Source: Seminibacterium arietis (GTDB taxonomy: Bacteria > Pseudomonadota > Gammaproteobacteria > Enterobacterales > Pasteurellaceae). From it: 64,000 bases of DNA. A model generated the notes under the pieces. That model did no database searches. It saw only the letters and a list, made by a program, of their open reading frames with translations, and was not told the origin of the DNA. This document shows, in pieces, positions 24,898-32,596 of this stretch. Position 1 is the first letter of the stretch, and each line of letters opens with the position of its first letter. Position numbers and translations under genes: made by a program. The stretch spans positions 1 through 64,000 of the forward strand of contig NZ_JBHTJN010000001.1 in assembly GCF_042675725.1 (NCBI RefSeq), read 5' to 3'.

Positions 24898-25448
24898 TTT
24901 TCAATGTGTTGCCATTCAACAAATCCCACATTGCCAACAGATTGCTTACGAGGATCGAAAAATGCCACCATCGTCCCCTTACTCGGACTTCCTCCAGCCT
25001 CACCTGTTTTAGGGTGAATAAACGCAACTCGGCTTCCAGTAATAAATAAAATTTCACTCGCATGCTTGGCCACCAACGCACCCCATTTAGTCGATAAATC
25101 TTGTGGTAATACCATCACCACTAAATAGCCTGCCTTTTTCAGCTCAATAGCTCGCTCAACAAATGGCAACGGATTACTATAAGGCGGATTAACAAAAAAG
25201 TGAGGCAAATCAAAATGCTCATCAATAAAACGATCAAGTGCCTCAGACAACAGTTCAAAGTCACCTAAAAAATCCCCAAACATCTGACCGCTCTTTATCT
25301 CTTCATCATCACCTTGATAATCGCCAATAAAAAAATGACATTGGCTATCAACGCCATTAGAACAACCATCAATACTAAAAAAATGTAAATTATTTAAGTA
25401 ATTAAAAAGACAACGAGGTGTCCGCCACTGATTCTTAACTGAATGCAT
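24885..25448 (-). CDS. Phage N6-adenine DNA methyltransferase (Dam-like)
   Basis: 187 residues. N-Q-W-R-T-P near the start and F-F-V-N-P-P-Y-S-N (N-P-P-Y catalytic motif) at about 107-115, with P-Q-D-L and F-I-T-G-S-R-V-A-F later, fit the phage Dam family that methylates adenine, often in GATC. A single-domain orphan enzyme; could protect phage DNA or affect replication. Stop overlaps the upstream helicase end by 1 bp. Confidence 0.85.
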   Translation of the reverse strand: MHSVKNQWRTPRCLFNYLNNLHFFSIDGCSNGVDSQCHFFIGDYQGDDEEIKSGQMFGDFLGDFELLSEALDRFIDEHFDLPHFFVNPPYSNPLPFVERAIELKKAGYLVVMVLPQDLSTKWGALVAKHASEILFITGSRVAFIHPKTGEAGGSPSKGTMVAFFDPRKQSVGNVGFVEWQHIEKWGQ

Positions 25449-26836
25449 TAAAATACTCTCCCTTGATAATATTTATCCAATGATGCCTTCTGCTTACTAT
25501 GTCGTGATTTAAATGCACCATCATTTTTAATAGACTCTATCGCCTCAAATGCAACAGCCTGATCGCAGGCAACAAAATGCCCATTGATAAACTCCATATA
25601 CACCTTACCCAACGCACCAAAACGGTTTTTCGTCACATTTAACTCCGCATAGTTATGCTCACAATCAGTGCGATAACTCTTCTCACGATAAAGCATAATA
25701 ATCTGACTAGCATCTTGCTCAATTGAACCTGATTCTCGTAAATCGCTATTCATCGGTCGCTTATCCCCTCTCCCGTCCACATCACGATTTAACTGACACA
25801 ACAAAATCACAGGCACTTTTAAATCTTTTGCCAACAGCTTCAAATCTGCCATCGTCTCCGTAATTTGATAATGTTTATTCAAAGATTGGTTTGGATGTCG
25901 AACCAATCCCAAATAATCCACCACCACTGCGGATAACTCGCCTGTTTGAGTTAAATGATTTTCCGTAATTGAACGAATCTCTTGTGCATTCAAACCGCCT
26001 CTATCCACAAAATAACAGGCTTGTTTCTTCGCTTCTCCTAAATAACTTGCAATCCGAGCATAGTCACTTTGGTCTAATTGCATTGGATTACGTAGTTTAC
26101 ACACAGACACATTTGCCCCAGCACTCAACAACCGATCAACCAACTGAAAATTATCCATCTCAAGACTAAAAAACAGCACCGAGCCACTGCGTTGAACAAT
26201 GTTTTTCGTTATCGTCAAACCAAATTCCGTCTTCCCCGTTCCTGGACGACCAGCAATCACCGTGACATCCGTCGCATTAATACCGCCTAAAATTCGATCT
26301 AACGCCTCAACCCCCGTAAACAGCAATCGCTGATTAAAATCAGACTTCGTACGATTGTCCAATACCTCAACATAGCTATCCAACAAATCCCCCAGCAAAA
26401 TAGGCTTAATATCTACCCTGTCTGCCAACAACTGCTCTAACTCCGTTAATGCTCTTGCCGTAATTCGCTCTAACTCACCATCACGAGCTGTCGATAATTC
26501 TTTTGCAACTGTCAATAACTTATCCTGTGCAACACGATTAATCCAACTCTCACGCACCCGTCTTGCATAACCTTCAAGATTGGCAGATGTCGTCGTGCGA
26601 TGAATAATCTCTGCCAAATCCGCAAAACTTTCCCCAAACTCTTCAGATAACAACACAAAATCAATCACATTGTCCTTGCGTGCTTGACGGCGAATATTCT
26701 CGTATAACTGACCAAAGCGAAAAGTCAAAAACATTTTAGGCTCAAGCCACGTCATGATCTCTCGTGCTTTAGGCGTCAACCCCGCTTTCAACAAAGCACC
26801 AATTAACGCATATTCCAAGTGATATATTTTATCCAT
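25448..26836 (-). CDS. Replicative DNA helicase, DnaB-like
   Basis: 462 residues. N-terminal helical domain (residues 1-110), Walker A G-R-P-G-T-G-K-T-E near 198, Walker B V-V-V-D-Y-L-G near 305, and L-L-C-Q-L-N-R-D-V and L-R-E-S-G-S-I-E-Q-D-A motifs of the DnaB/RecA-fold. Phage-encoded helicase at the fork, loaded by the upstream replication protein. Start adjoins the end of that gene (1-bp overlap). Confidence 0.93.
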   Translation of the reverse strand: MDKIYHLEYALIGALLKAGLTPKAREIMTWLEPKMFLTFRFGQLYENIRRQARKDNVIDFVLLSEEFGESFADLAEIIHRTTTSANLEGYARRVRESWINRVAQDKLLTVAKELSTARDGELERITARALTELEQLLADRVDIKPILLGDLLDSYVEVLDNRTKSDFNQRLLFTGVEALDRILGGINATDVTVIAGRPGTGKTEFGLTITKNIVQRSGSVLFFSLEMDNFQLVDRLLSAGANVSVCKLRNPMQLDQSDYARIASYLGEAKKQACYFVDRGGLNAQEIRSITENHLTQTGELSAVVVDYLGLVRHPNQSLNKHYQITETMADLKLLAKDLKVPVILLCQLNRDVDGRGDKRPMNSDLRESGSIEQDASQIIMLYREKSYRTDCEHNYAELNVTKNRFGALGKVYMEFINGHFVACDQAVAFEAIESIKNDGAFKSRHSKQKASLDKYYQGRVF

Positions 26837-27804
26837 TACAAATTCCCTTCAAGTGCCTTATCAAACACATCCTCACGCAACAGAAAATCAAAATCTGCCC
26901 GCCAACCCCGATTATTCTCACCAAAATAAAAATCACGTGCATTGCTGAAAAAATCATTGAAATAATCTTCAAACACCTGCATCCAATCCTCGCAAACACG
27001 CTTGTAGAACATCTCCGCCATTTTTTTAATTTTCCGCTTACGTTTCTCACTAAGCTTGTCAGGAAAAGCCACCTTAGCCAACTTACGCTCAGATTTATCA
27101 ATACTGGCGTTGAATAACTTAGCCACGGCTGAATAATTAATTTTCAAACTGGATTGCGATTTTTTAACCGCACTTGGTGCTTCACCGTCAGATGGTTTCT
27201 CATCACTTGAATTTTCATCAACAGCTTGATTGACATCCTGTGATAAATTTTCAACTGAATAAAATTCCTCTGCCGACATCTCGGCGTCAGCCGATTCCCC
27301 CTTTAGGGGGTTAGGGGGGTTATTTCTTGTATGTAATCTATGTATGTAATCTCTTGAGAAAAACGAATGTGCAAAAGGTGCGGTCGGAATGTCACTTTCG
27401 TACATTTCGGGCGAAACGTTTTGAACATTGCGGGAGGCTTCCTTCATACATTGACCAACCTCCTTATTTTTTGCTATCAACTCTTCCATAAATTCATTCA
27501 ATTTTTCACAATCAATTCGATAATAAAGACGATGCTCTAACCGCTTATGTGTCTCAATTAAAATACCTAAATCTCGTAACTTCTTACGAGCCGTTTCCTG
27601 TTCTTTACGAGATAATCCCGTCTCCTGTTCCCACTCCTCTTGCGTTTTATAAACGCCCAGCGGATTATCCGTTTTATCCATCCAATAAAACAACTGACTA
27701 AAGAAAATGGCAACCTTAGCACCGCCTAAAGGCTTAGCTAATCCATTGTAGTAAGCTATTGGCTTACCTATCCCGTACAAAGCATCACTAAATTTCATGC
27801 TCAA
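26836..27804 (-). CDS. Phage replication initiator (O-like, winged helix)
   Basis: 322 residues. N-terminal winged-helix part (K-V-A-I-F-F-S-Q-L-F-Y-W, T-Q-E-E-W-E-Q-E-T-G-L-S-R-K-E-Q-E-T-A-R, L-E-H-R-L-Y-Y-R-I) typical of phage replisome organisers, a variable acidic linker, and a C-terminal helical part that may bind helicase. Directly upstream of dnaB, as lambda O is of P. The linker encodes an unusual repeat-rich DNA stretch at 27297-27353 that could hold the origin. Confidence 0.8.
   Translation of the reverse strand: MSMKFSDALYGIGKPIAYYNGLAKPLGGAKVAIFFSQLFYWMDKTDNPLGVYKTQEEWEQETGLSRKEQETARKKLRDLGILIETHKRLEHRLYYRIDCEKLNEFMEELIAKNKEVGQCMKEASRNVQNVSPEMYESDIPTAPFAHSFFSRDYIHRLHTRNNPPNPLKGESADAEMSAEEFYSVENLSQDVNQAVDENSSDEKPSDGEAPSAVKKSQSSLKINYSAVAKLFNASIDKSERKLAKVAFPDKLSEKRKRKIKKMAEMFYKRVCEDWMQVFEDYFNDFFSNARDFYFGENNRGWRADFDFLLREDVFDKALEGNL
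27297..27353. repeat. G/C-tract hairpin plus 13-bp tandem repeat inside replication gene
   Basis: CCCCC-TTTA-GGGGG (27297-27310), TTA, then a G6 tract, followed by two adjacent copies of TGTATGTAATCT(A/C) at 27328-27340 and 27341-27353. It lies within the linker of the replication initiator. Repeats inside the O gene form the origin in lambdoid phages, so this is a candidate origin. The G/C-tract also resembles dispersed genomic repeats. Confidence 0.45.
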
Positions 27805-28027
27805 CCTCCATAAAATACTGCTTTACTCGCTTACCATTTGACACTTCAATAAATTCCGCATGAATTTCATGACCGCGATCACGTAAATCTTTAATGCGAG
27901 CAGAAAGACGCAAACAGCCAAATTGATTTAACGCTTCAAGCGAAGTTATTCGCCCACCATTTTTTAAATGAGCTAAAATCCTCGCATTCTGCGATTGACT
28001 TTGTTTTTCGTTAAGATTAATATTCAT
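27788..28027 (-). CDS. Small winged-helix/HTH protein, copy 1
   Basis: 79 residues from ATG 28027 (GGAAAAATCGCT before it). It reads N-E-K-Q-S-Q-S-Q-N-A-R-I-L-A-H-L-K-N-G-G-R-I-T-S-L-E-A-L, then L-R-L-S-A-R-I-K-D-L-R-D-R-G, G-K-R-V-K-Q-Y: a small wHTH common in phage replication regions. Close paralogue of the gene at 28547-28825. Overlaps the replication initiator start by 17 bp. DNA-binding role inferred. Confidence 0.75.
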   Translation of the reverse strand: MNINLNEKQSQSQNARILAHLKNGGRITSLEALNQFGCLRLSARIKDLRDRGHEIHAEFIEVSNGKRVKQYFMEVEHEI

Positions 28028-28115
28028 AGCGATTTTTCCTAATCCTTGCCACTGCTCCAACAGTGGCTTTTTATATAAATTGCTTACCGTAAACTGACTA
28101 TTGATGAGGTTTTTT

Positions 28116-28523
28116 ATGGATATTGCGACCATTTTCTCCTCCGCTAAAACTACTCTTGATATCCTCTCTGGAATGGAAACTAACAGCGTCTTGGCTGAGC
28201 GTGTTGCTCTCCTCAAGGATCAGATTGAAATACTCCGATATACCTACGAATCTACTCAAAAAGAACTGACCGAAACTAAAGCAAAATGCACCGCACTGGA
28301 GAATGAAATAGCGAGTTATCGCACAGCGGAACAATTTATCTTTGAACATGGTGCGGCATTTAAAAAAACCTCCACTGGCTACATCAAAGCGGTGTATTGC
28401 CCCAACTGTTTCAAAGTTGCTAGTGCGAGTTTTGTTCGTTTCCCTTTCCAATGTGGAAGCTGTAAATGGTCTAGCATGTTTAAAATGGGTGAATTTGAAC
28501 GTATTTTTAATTCGCTGCCCTAA
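28116..28523 (+). CDS. Plus-strand zinc-ribbon protein inserted in the early operon (moron-like)
   Basis: 135 residues from ATG 28116. An N-terminal coiled coil (residues 25-80, E-R-V-A-L-L-K-D-Q-I-E-I-L-R...T-E-T-K-A-K-C-T-A-L-E-N-E-I) and a C-terminal zinc ribbon, C-P-N-C-F ... C-G-S-C-K-W. It runs against the flanking minus-strand early genes and is bracketed by two paralogous HTH genes. No function recognised. The opposite orientation suggests lysogenic expression or independent acquisition. Confidence 0.65.
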   Translation: MDIATIFSSAKTTLDILSGMETNSVLAERVALLKDQIEILRYTYESTQKELTETKAKCTALENEIASYRTAEQFIFEHGAAFKKTSTGYIKAVYCPNCFKVASASFVRFPFQCGSCKWSSMFKMGEFERIFNSLP

Positions 28524-28546
28524 CCGCATTTAATTTCTCCGTTTGT

Positions 28547-28825
28547 TCAGTGGTTTTTTATTTCTTGTAAAGTGATTTCATGGTCCATCTCCATAAAATA
28601 CTGCTTTACTCGCTTACCATTTTTCAACTTGATCATCTGAGAACAAACTCGGTATCCCTTATCTCTCAAATCCTTAATTCGAGCAGATAAACGCAAACAA
28701 TTAAAACGTGCTAACGCTTCTAACGAAGTAATCCGCCCGCCCTTTTGCATATACGCCAAAATGCGTGCATTTTGACTTTGACTTTGTTTCTCATTTGGAT
28801 TAACATTAAAAACGGTTTTACTCAT
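28547..28825 (-). CDS. Small winged-helix/HTH protein, copy 2
   Basis: 92 residues. Shares with copy 1 the blocks N-E-K-Q-S-Q-S-Q-N-A-R-I-L-A, G-G-R-I-T-S-L-E-A-L, L-R-L-S-A-R-I-K-D-L-R-D and N-G-K-R-V-K-Q-Y-F-M-E, so the two arose by duplication. It has a longer C-terminus. It lies between the cII-like gene and the plus-strand insertion. Confidence 0.72.
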   Translation of the reverse strand: MSKTVFNVNPNEKQSQSQNARILAYMQKGGRITSLEALARFNCLRLSARIKDLRDKGYRVCSQMIKLKNGKRVKQYFMEMDHEITLQEIKNH

Positions 28826-28867
28826 AAGACCCCCATTTATAATTCGCCACGGCTTAGCTGTGGCTTT

Positions 28868-29320
28868 TTATTGCCCTAATTCCATCTTCAAACAGATAGC
28901 TTGCTCAATTAACTGCTTCACTTCTGCTAAGATTTTCTCTTTCTCGTTCTGAGATAAATCACGCCCAAGTTCTGAGTTAGAACTGACCGCACTTTTAATC
29001 TCTTTGCCAATTCGTCCGCTTGATTCCGCGATGTCTAGAAATCGAGAAAGCACATCTTGGCCACAATCAGCACATTTCAGCATAGGCACAACGATGTGAT
29101 CGATTTGTGCTGCAATAGCGGAGAGTGTTTCCTTGCTTTGAACGGTGGCGATAAGTTCGATCGCTTCGATAAAGCTCAGCTGGTTCTGCTCGCAGTCCAC
29201 GTTGAGCTTATTACTGAGAATGTTTGGCGACTTCTCTAACGTGTAAGCAAGAGAAGTAATACCGCCTGAACTGTTCTTACAATCTCGGTGCAACAATTTC
29301 TGTATCTCTTTGCTATTCAT
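28868..29320 (-). CDS. CII-like phage regulator (CP76 family)
   Basis: 150 residues. L-H-R-D-C-K-N-S-S-G-G-I-T-S-L-A-Y-T-L-E-K near the start, an HTH-like L-S-N-K-L-N-V-D, then N-Q-L-S-F-I-E-A-I-E-L-I, and a helical tail, as in CP76/CII-type phage regulators. It is second gene after PR, the lambda cII position. Expected to bind DNA and influence lysogeny; its target is not identified. Confidence 0.78.
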   Translation of the reverse strand: MNSKEIQKLLHRDCKNSSGGITSLAYTLEKSPNILSNKLNVDCEQNQLSFIEAIELIATVQSKETLSAIAAQIDHIVVPMLKCADCGQDVLSRFLDIAESSGRIGKEIKSAVSSNSELGRDLSQNEKEKILAEVKQLIEQAICLKMELGQ

Positions 29321-29364
29321 GAAAAATAATTCCTTTTCTTGAAGATTGTTTGTTAGTTGGTAAA

Positions 29365-29571
29365 TTAGTTTTGAACAGGGAAAACATCATCTAGAGAACA
29401 AGCAACACCATTTCTATTCAATGCCATAACAATTTTTCTCGCAGTTTTTAAATCTGGTGTTCTTCTTCCTGACTCGTAATGCCCTAACGCACCTTGTGTA
29501 AGGTTTATTTGTTGAGCAAATTCTCCCTGAGTTAAATTTGTTGCTTTTCTATACTCATAAATTTTGTTCAT
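29365..29571 (-). CDS. Cro-like repressor
   Basis: 68 residues, nearly all one HTH_3 domain: L-T-Q-G-E-F-A-Q-Q-I-N-L-T-Q-G-A-L-G-H-Y-E-S-G-R-R-T-P. First gene transcribed from PR, divergent from cI, with three operator palindromes between. Its recognition helix (Q-G-A-L-G-H-Y) is very like that of CI (Q-G-A-V-G-H-W), so both probably bind the same sites. Confidence 0.88.
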   Translation of the reverse strand: MNKIYEYRKATNLTQGEFAQQINLTQGALGHYESGRRTPDLKTARKIVMALNRNGVACSLDDVFPVQN

Positions 29572-29599
29572 AAAAAACTCCTTATAAATATCGATCTAA

Positions 29600-29678
29600 A
29601 TAATACATTATGTATTTTAATTATTCAAGGTAAAAATACTCTTTGTATTTTGAATAATTAATACGAAGTGTAATAATT
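29600..29678. promoter_or_regulatory. oR operators with PR and PRM promoters
   Basis: Three palindromes: AATACATTATGTATT (29602-29616), AATACTCTTTGTATT (29635-29649), AATACGAAGTGTAAT (29660-29674). Leftward PR: -35 TTGAAT (29628-29623), 17 bp, -10 TATTAT (29605-29600), overlapped by the first operator. Rightward PRM for cI: -35 TTGAAT (29650-29655), 17 bp, ATAATT (29673-29678). Centre spacing is 33 and 25 bp. The same 15-bp motif recurs at oL. Confidence 0.85.
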
Positions 29679-29709
29679 TGTTAAATTTATAAAGAGAGGT
29701 ATTGGCTCT

Positions 29710-30345
29710 ATGAAAAAACAGTGGAATGAATTCGTTAGAGATCGAATGTCCGAGAAAAATCTCAAGCAAGAAGATATTGCTGAGGCAATAGAAAGAACAC
29801 AGGGTGCAGTTGGGCATTGGTTAACAGGACGAAGATCTCCTAACTTTATGGAAGTAGCAAAAATGCTTAACGCTACTGGGGCTGATCAGGTTATTCTCAA
29901 TTCAGATGGAACGATAGAAGACATAGAGTTTATAGGAATACCAAAAAAAGGATTAGTTAAGGTCATTGGAGAAGCAACGATGGGAACAGACGGAAGTGTT
30001 GACATTGAAGAAATTCACGTTGGCTATATAAATATTTTCACCACTGATCCAAAAGCATTTTGTTTACGCGTAAAAGGCTCAAGCATGGAGCCGAGAATAC
30101 ATAGTGGCGAATTTGTTCTAGTTGAACCTCAATCCCCTTTTAGTAATGGTGATGATGTTTTCATTCGTACAAAAGATGGTAAAAATATGATTAAGATCCT
30201 TGATTACCAGAAAGATGGTGAATATAGATTCTCAAGTATTAACAACGATCATAAACCATTTAATCTAGCTATAGATGAGGTTGAGCTAGTGTATTATGTT
30301 GCGGGTATTTTAAAAAAATCTAGATTTGTTGATCTTGAACCATAA
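29710..30345 (+). CDS. CI-like prophage repressor, S24 autopeptidase type
   Basis: 211 residues. N-terminal HTH (L-K-Q-E-D-I-A-E-A-I-E-R-T-Q-G-A-V-G-H-W, residues 19-38); C-terminal LexA/CI peptidase domain with the catalytic Ser in G-S-S-M-E-P-R (near 124) and Lys in M-I-K-I-L (near 164). RecA-stimulated self-cleavage would induce the prophage after DNA damage. Divergent from cro across oR. SD is GAGAGGT. It should also bind oL, 2.4 kb away, allowing looping. Confidence 0.92.
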   Translation: MKKQWNEFVRDRMSEKNLKQEDIAEAIERTQGAVGHWLTGRRSPNFMEVAKMLNATGADQVILNSDGTIEDIEFIGIPKKGLVKVIGEATMGTDGSVDIEEIHVGYINIFTTDPKAFCLRVKGSSMEPRIHSGEFVLVEPQSPFSNGDDVFIRTKDGKNMIKILDYQKDGEYRFSSINNDHKPFNLAIDEVELVYYVAGILKKSRFVDLEP

Positions 30346-30458
30346 CATCTTGATGGTTGATAGCAAAGTCTTCTGGTGGTCTGTGCTTTGTGATTAGTTG
30401 AAGTGATGAATTTTATTGGTTGAGTTTGTCATTCATGATAGAATAATAAGGATTATTT

Positions 30459-31298
30459 ATGAAACCAAAATTTGATAAAAGTATGACGCAACTAGCTTTA
30501 GTTTTTGAAGAAGGAAATGAACTAACATTTGATGACTTTGCTAATCAAAATGGCATTGTATATTGGTATGCGTCTGATTTGGCAATGATGCTAGGTTATA
30601 ATGATATGCAAGCTATAAGCAAAGCTATAAATAAAGCGTATGCTGTATGTAATAATCTAAATATTCCTATTGTTGATAATTTTATTCAAACATCGTCGCC
30701 AAATACTCCAAATGATCTAAAAATGACTCGCTTTGCTTGTTACCTAACTGTGATGAATGGTAATATAAGTAATCCTAAAGTCGCAGCTGCACAAGCCTAT
30801 TTTGCAGGGCTTGCAGCAGAAATCCATGCTGTTTGTCAAAGCGCAGAAGAGGTTGATCGCGTCTATTTGCGAGGTGATATTTCAGATAGAGAAAAAAGTT
30901 TGAGCCATATTGCATATAGGCACGGTGTTGATAATTATGCTTTTTTCCAAAATGCTGGCTATCGTGGTATGTACAATATGAATATAAAAGCATTAAAAAA
31001 CAAAAAAGGGTTATTTGATGATAAGGCATCTTTGCTTGATTACATGAATAATGAAGAGCTTGCTGCTAATATATTCCGAGTTACGCAAACAGAAGCTAAA
31101 ATTCGAAATCAAAATATACGAGGTCAAGCCGCTTTAGAGAATGCAGCTGAGACTGTCGGGCGAGCTGTTAGAAATGTAATGATACAAAACACAGGTACTG
31201 CACCTGAGGATTTAAAGTTATCCCAAGATAAGATCAATAAGATACAAAGTAACATTAAGAAAACACATAAAGCACTAACAAAACACGATAAAAAATAA
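30459..31298 (+). CDS. DinD-like (BRO-domain) protein in the rex position
   Basis: 279 residues. Y-W-Y-A-S-D-L-A-M-M-L-G-Y, R-F-A-C-Y-L-T-V-M-N-G, A-Q-A-Y-F-A-G, F-Q-N-A-G-Y-R-G-M-Y, N-N-E-E-L-A-A-N-I-F-R-V-T-Q-T are the landmarks of E. coli DinD, a RecA-inhibiting DNA-damage protein. Own promoter likely: TTGGTT (30416-30421), 17 bp, TAGAAT (30439-30444). Downstream of cI like lambda rexAB, so expression in the lysogen and a part in induction control or superinfection exclusion are plausible. Confidence 0.8.
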   Translation: MKPKFDKSMTQLALVFEEGNELTFDDFANQNGIVYWYASDLAMMLGYNDMQAISKAINKAYAVCNNLNIPIVDNFIQTSSPNTPNDLKMTRFACYLTVMNGNISNPKVAAAQAYFAGLAAEIHAVCQSAEEVDRVYLRGDISDREKSLSHIAYRHGVDNYAFFQNAGYRGMYNMNIKALKNKKGLFDDKASLLDYMNNEELAANIFRVTQTEAKIRNQNIRGQAALENAAETVGRAVRNVMIQNTGTAPEDLKLSQDKINKIQSNIKKTHKALTKHDKK

Positions 31299-31302
31299 TT
31301 CA

Positions 31303-31326
31303 AACCGCCACACTGGCGGTTTTTTT
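31303..31326. terminator. Convergent bidirectional terminator
   Basis: AACCGCCA (31303-31310), CAC loop, TGGCGGTT (31314-31321), then T-run. Separates dinD (plus) from higA (minus). Confidence 0.85.
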
Positions 31327-31615
31327 AGATATGCGTTGGGACAAGTTTAATACCTAGTGCTTGCGTAATTTTCATTATAGTATCAAAACGTGGCTTACTA
31401 CCGTATGATAATGTTTTATAGAGGCTTTCTCTTCCCAACCCCGTTTTTTCTGCTAATTCCGTCATTCCTCTCGCTCTTGCAACATCACCTAGCGCAGAAA
31501 TAAATTCATTAGTATCACCTGTTTCTAAAACCTCACTTAAATATGCCGCAATCATTTCTTCACTATCTAGATATTCAGCAATATCAAATGGTTTTAATTC
31601 TACTTTTTTACTCAT
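31325..31615 (-). CDS. HigA/HI1420-type antitoxin
   Basis: 96 residues from ATG 31615. K-P-F-D-I-A-E-Y-L-D-S-E-E-M-I-A-A-Y-L near the start and an HTH (A-R-A-R-G-M-T-E-L-A-E-K-T-G-L-G-R-E-S-L-Y-K) are typical of the HI1420 addiction antidote family. Follows the toxin by 4 bp (toxin first, as in hig loci). Likely represses the operon at the palindrome 31954-31969. Confidence 0.9.
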   Translation of the reverse strand: MSKKVELKPFDIAEYLDSEEMIAAYLSEVLETGDTNEFISALGDVARARGMTELAEKTGLGRESLYKTLSYGSKPRFDTIMKITQALGIKLVPTHI

Positions 31616-31619
31616 ACAT

Positions 31620-31925
31620 TTACCCCTCTTTCTGCTTAATTTCTTCCCATAACGCTTTTGCTTTAGCAATATCTGCTTTCTGAGTAGATTTATCACCGCC
31701 ACAAATTAGCAAATAGGTTACATCTTTGTATTGTGCATAATAAACCCTATAACCAGCTCCTTTCATTATTCGCATTTCATATAAACCATCACCAACTGAT
31801 TTATAATCGCCAAAATTACCATTTTTAGCTCTATTAATACGAGCAAGAATAGCTGCCTTAGCCGACAAATCTTTTAGCTCTTTAAGCCATTTATTAAATA
31901 CTGTTGTTTCAATTACATCGAGCAT
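31620..31925 (-). CDS. HigB/HI1419-type RelE-family toxin
   Basis: 101 residues from ATG 31925. F-N-K-W-L-K-E-L-K-D, A-K-A-A-I-L-A-R-I-N-R-A, G-D-G-L-Y-E-M-R-I-M-K-G-A-G-Y-R-V-Y-Y and a final L-L-I-C-G-G-D-K-S-T-Q-K-x-D-I are the family pattern; the toxin is expected to cut ribosome-bound mRNA. Lies between cI/dinD and oL, so it is carried silently by the lysogen. Confidence 0.9.
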   Translation of the reverse strand: MLDVIETTVFNKWLKELKDLSAKAAILARINRAKNGNFGDYKSVGDGLYEMRIMKGAGYRVYYAQYKDVTYLLICGGDKSTQKADIAKAKALWEEIKQKEG

Positions 31926-31953
31926 AGCAATCCCTTTTTTATTTAAATGAATC

Positions 31954-31969
31954 GTATCCCATTGGATAC
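31954..31969. promoter_or_regulatory. Probable HigA operator
   Basis: Perfect palindrome GTATCC-CATT-GGATAC, 29 bp before the toxin start on the minus strand. An autoregulatory antitoxin site is the simplest reading. Confidence 0.55.
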
Positions 31970-32081
31970 AAAAGAACAATAATTTTTTTTAAATTACTAC
32001 TTCTTTATGTGACATAGCTCACAAATTCAGCAATCAATCAAAAAATTTCAAAAATATTTTTCTTTGGAAATCAAATAAATA

Positions 32082-32153
32082 AATACATTTTGTATTTTTT
32101 AATAAGAAATAAAATACAACTTGTATTGACAATAAAAATACATATTGTATTAT
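32082..32153 (+). promoter_or_regulatory. oL operators and PL promoter
   Basis: Three palindromes matching those at oR: AATACATTTTGTATT (32082-32096), AATACAACTTGTATT (32113-32127), AATACATATTGTATT (32137-32151), centre spacing 31 and 24 bp. PL: -35 TTGACA (32126-32131), 16 bp, -10 TATTAT (32148-32153), overlapped by the last two operators. Drives the left arm towards the integrase and is predicted to be CI-repressed. Confidence 0.85.
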
Positions 32154-32200
32154 ATGCATCAAAACGAGCTACGGCTCAATGCTCTTTAACAATTAAGTTA

Positions 32201-32311
32201 AAACCGTTATTTGCCTGATGGTGAGACCAAACAGGAAGCCCCTAAAACCCCTGTTTATCAACAGCGTTATGCCTTGAATACAAGGAACAGACATAGCCCT
32301 TATAACGGTTT
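32201..32311 (+). ncRNA. Branched structured RNA in the PL leader
   Basis: Outer stem AAACCGTTAT (32201-32210) with ATAACGGTTT (32302-32311), 10 bp perfect. Inside are hairpins CCTG/CAGG (32214-32217/32232-32235, with GGT/ACC inside it), CTGTT-TATC-AACAG (32251-32264) and CCTTG-AATA-CAAGG (32272-32285). It begins about 40 nt after the PL start. No open frame covers it. Candidate antitermination (put-like) or processed RNA; function unproven. Confidence 0.6.
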
Positions 32312-32395
32312 AGGTGAAATCTGGGCGTGTACAATGAGACACAAGAGAGTAACTGAATTTATCTCTGACAGATAAATCTTTTGAGGAATAACATA

Positions 32396-32596
32396 ATGGA
32401 AATATTAACATCTGCTTTAATAGCATTAGTAATATCATTACTTGTGCATTGGTTTACTATTACACAAGTAACGGAATGGTTTGATAAATTCTTTTTTGAA
32501 CAAAATCAGATAATGAAAAAATATGCTGATGATGTAAAAGAAATTATGGATAGGCGAAAATTATATATAATTGACAACCGCCAAACTTCGGATTAA
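32396..32596 (+). CDS. Small membrane protein (66 aa), first PL gene
   Basis: ATG 32396 with TGAGGA before it. One N-terminal membrane helix (residues 3-21, I-L-T-S-A-L-I-A-L-V-I-S-L-L-V-H-W) followed by a charged cytoplasmic tail. The next promoter element overlaps its 3' end. Unknown; a superinfection or membrane-effector protein is a guess. Confidence 0.6.
   Translation: MEILTSALIALVISLLVHWFTITQVTEWFDKFFFEQNQIMKKYADDVKEIMDRRKLYIIDNRQTSD

Noticed and set aside
28098..28529. 143-codon minus-strand frame opposite the zinc-ribbon gene
   Set aside because: It is the complement of the plus gene, which has the C-x-x-C pairs and coiled coil. The minus frame has no recognisable domain.
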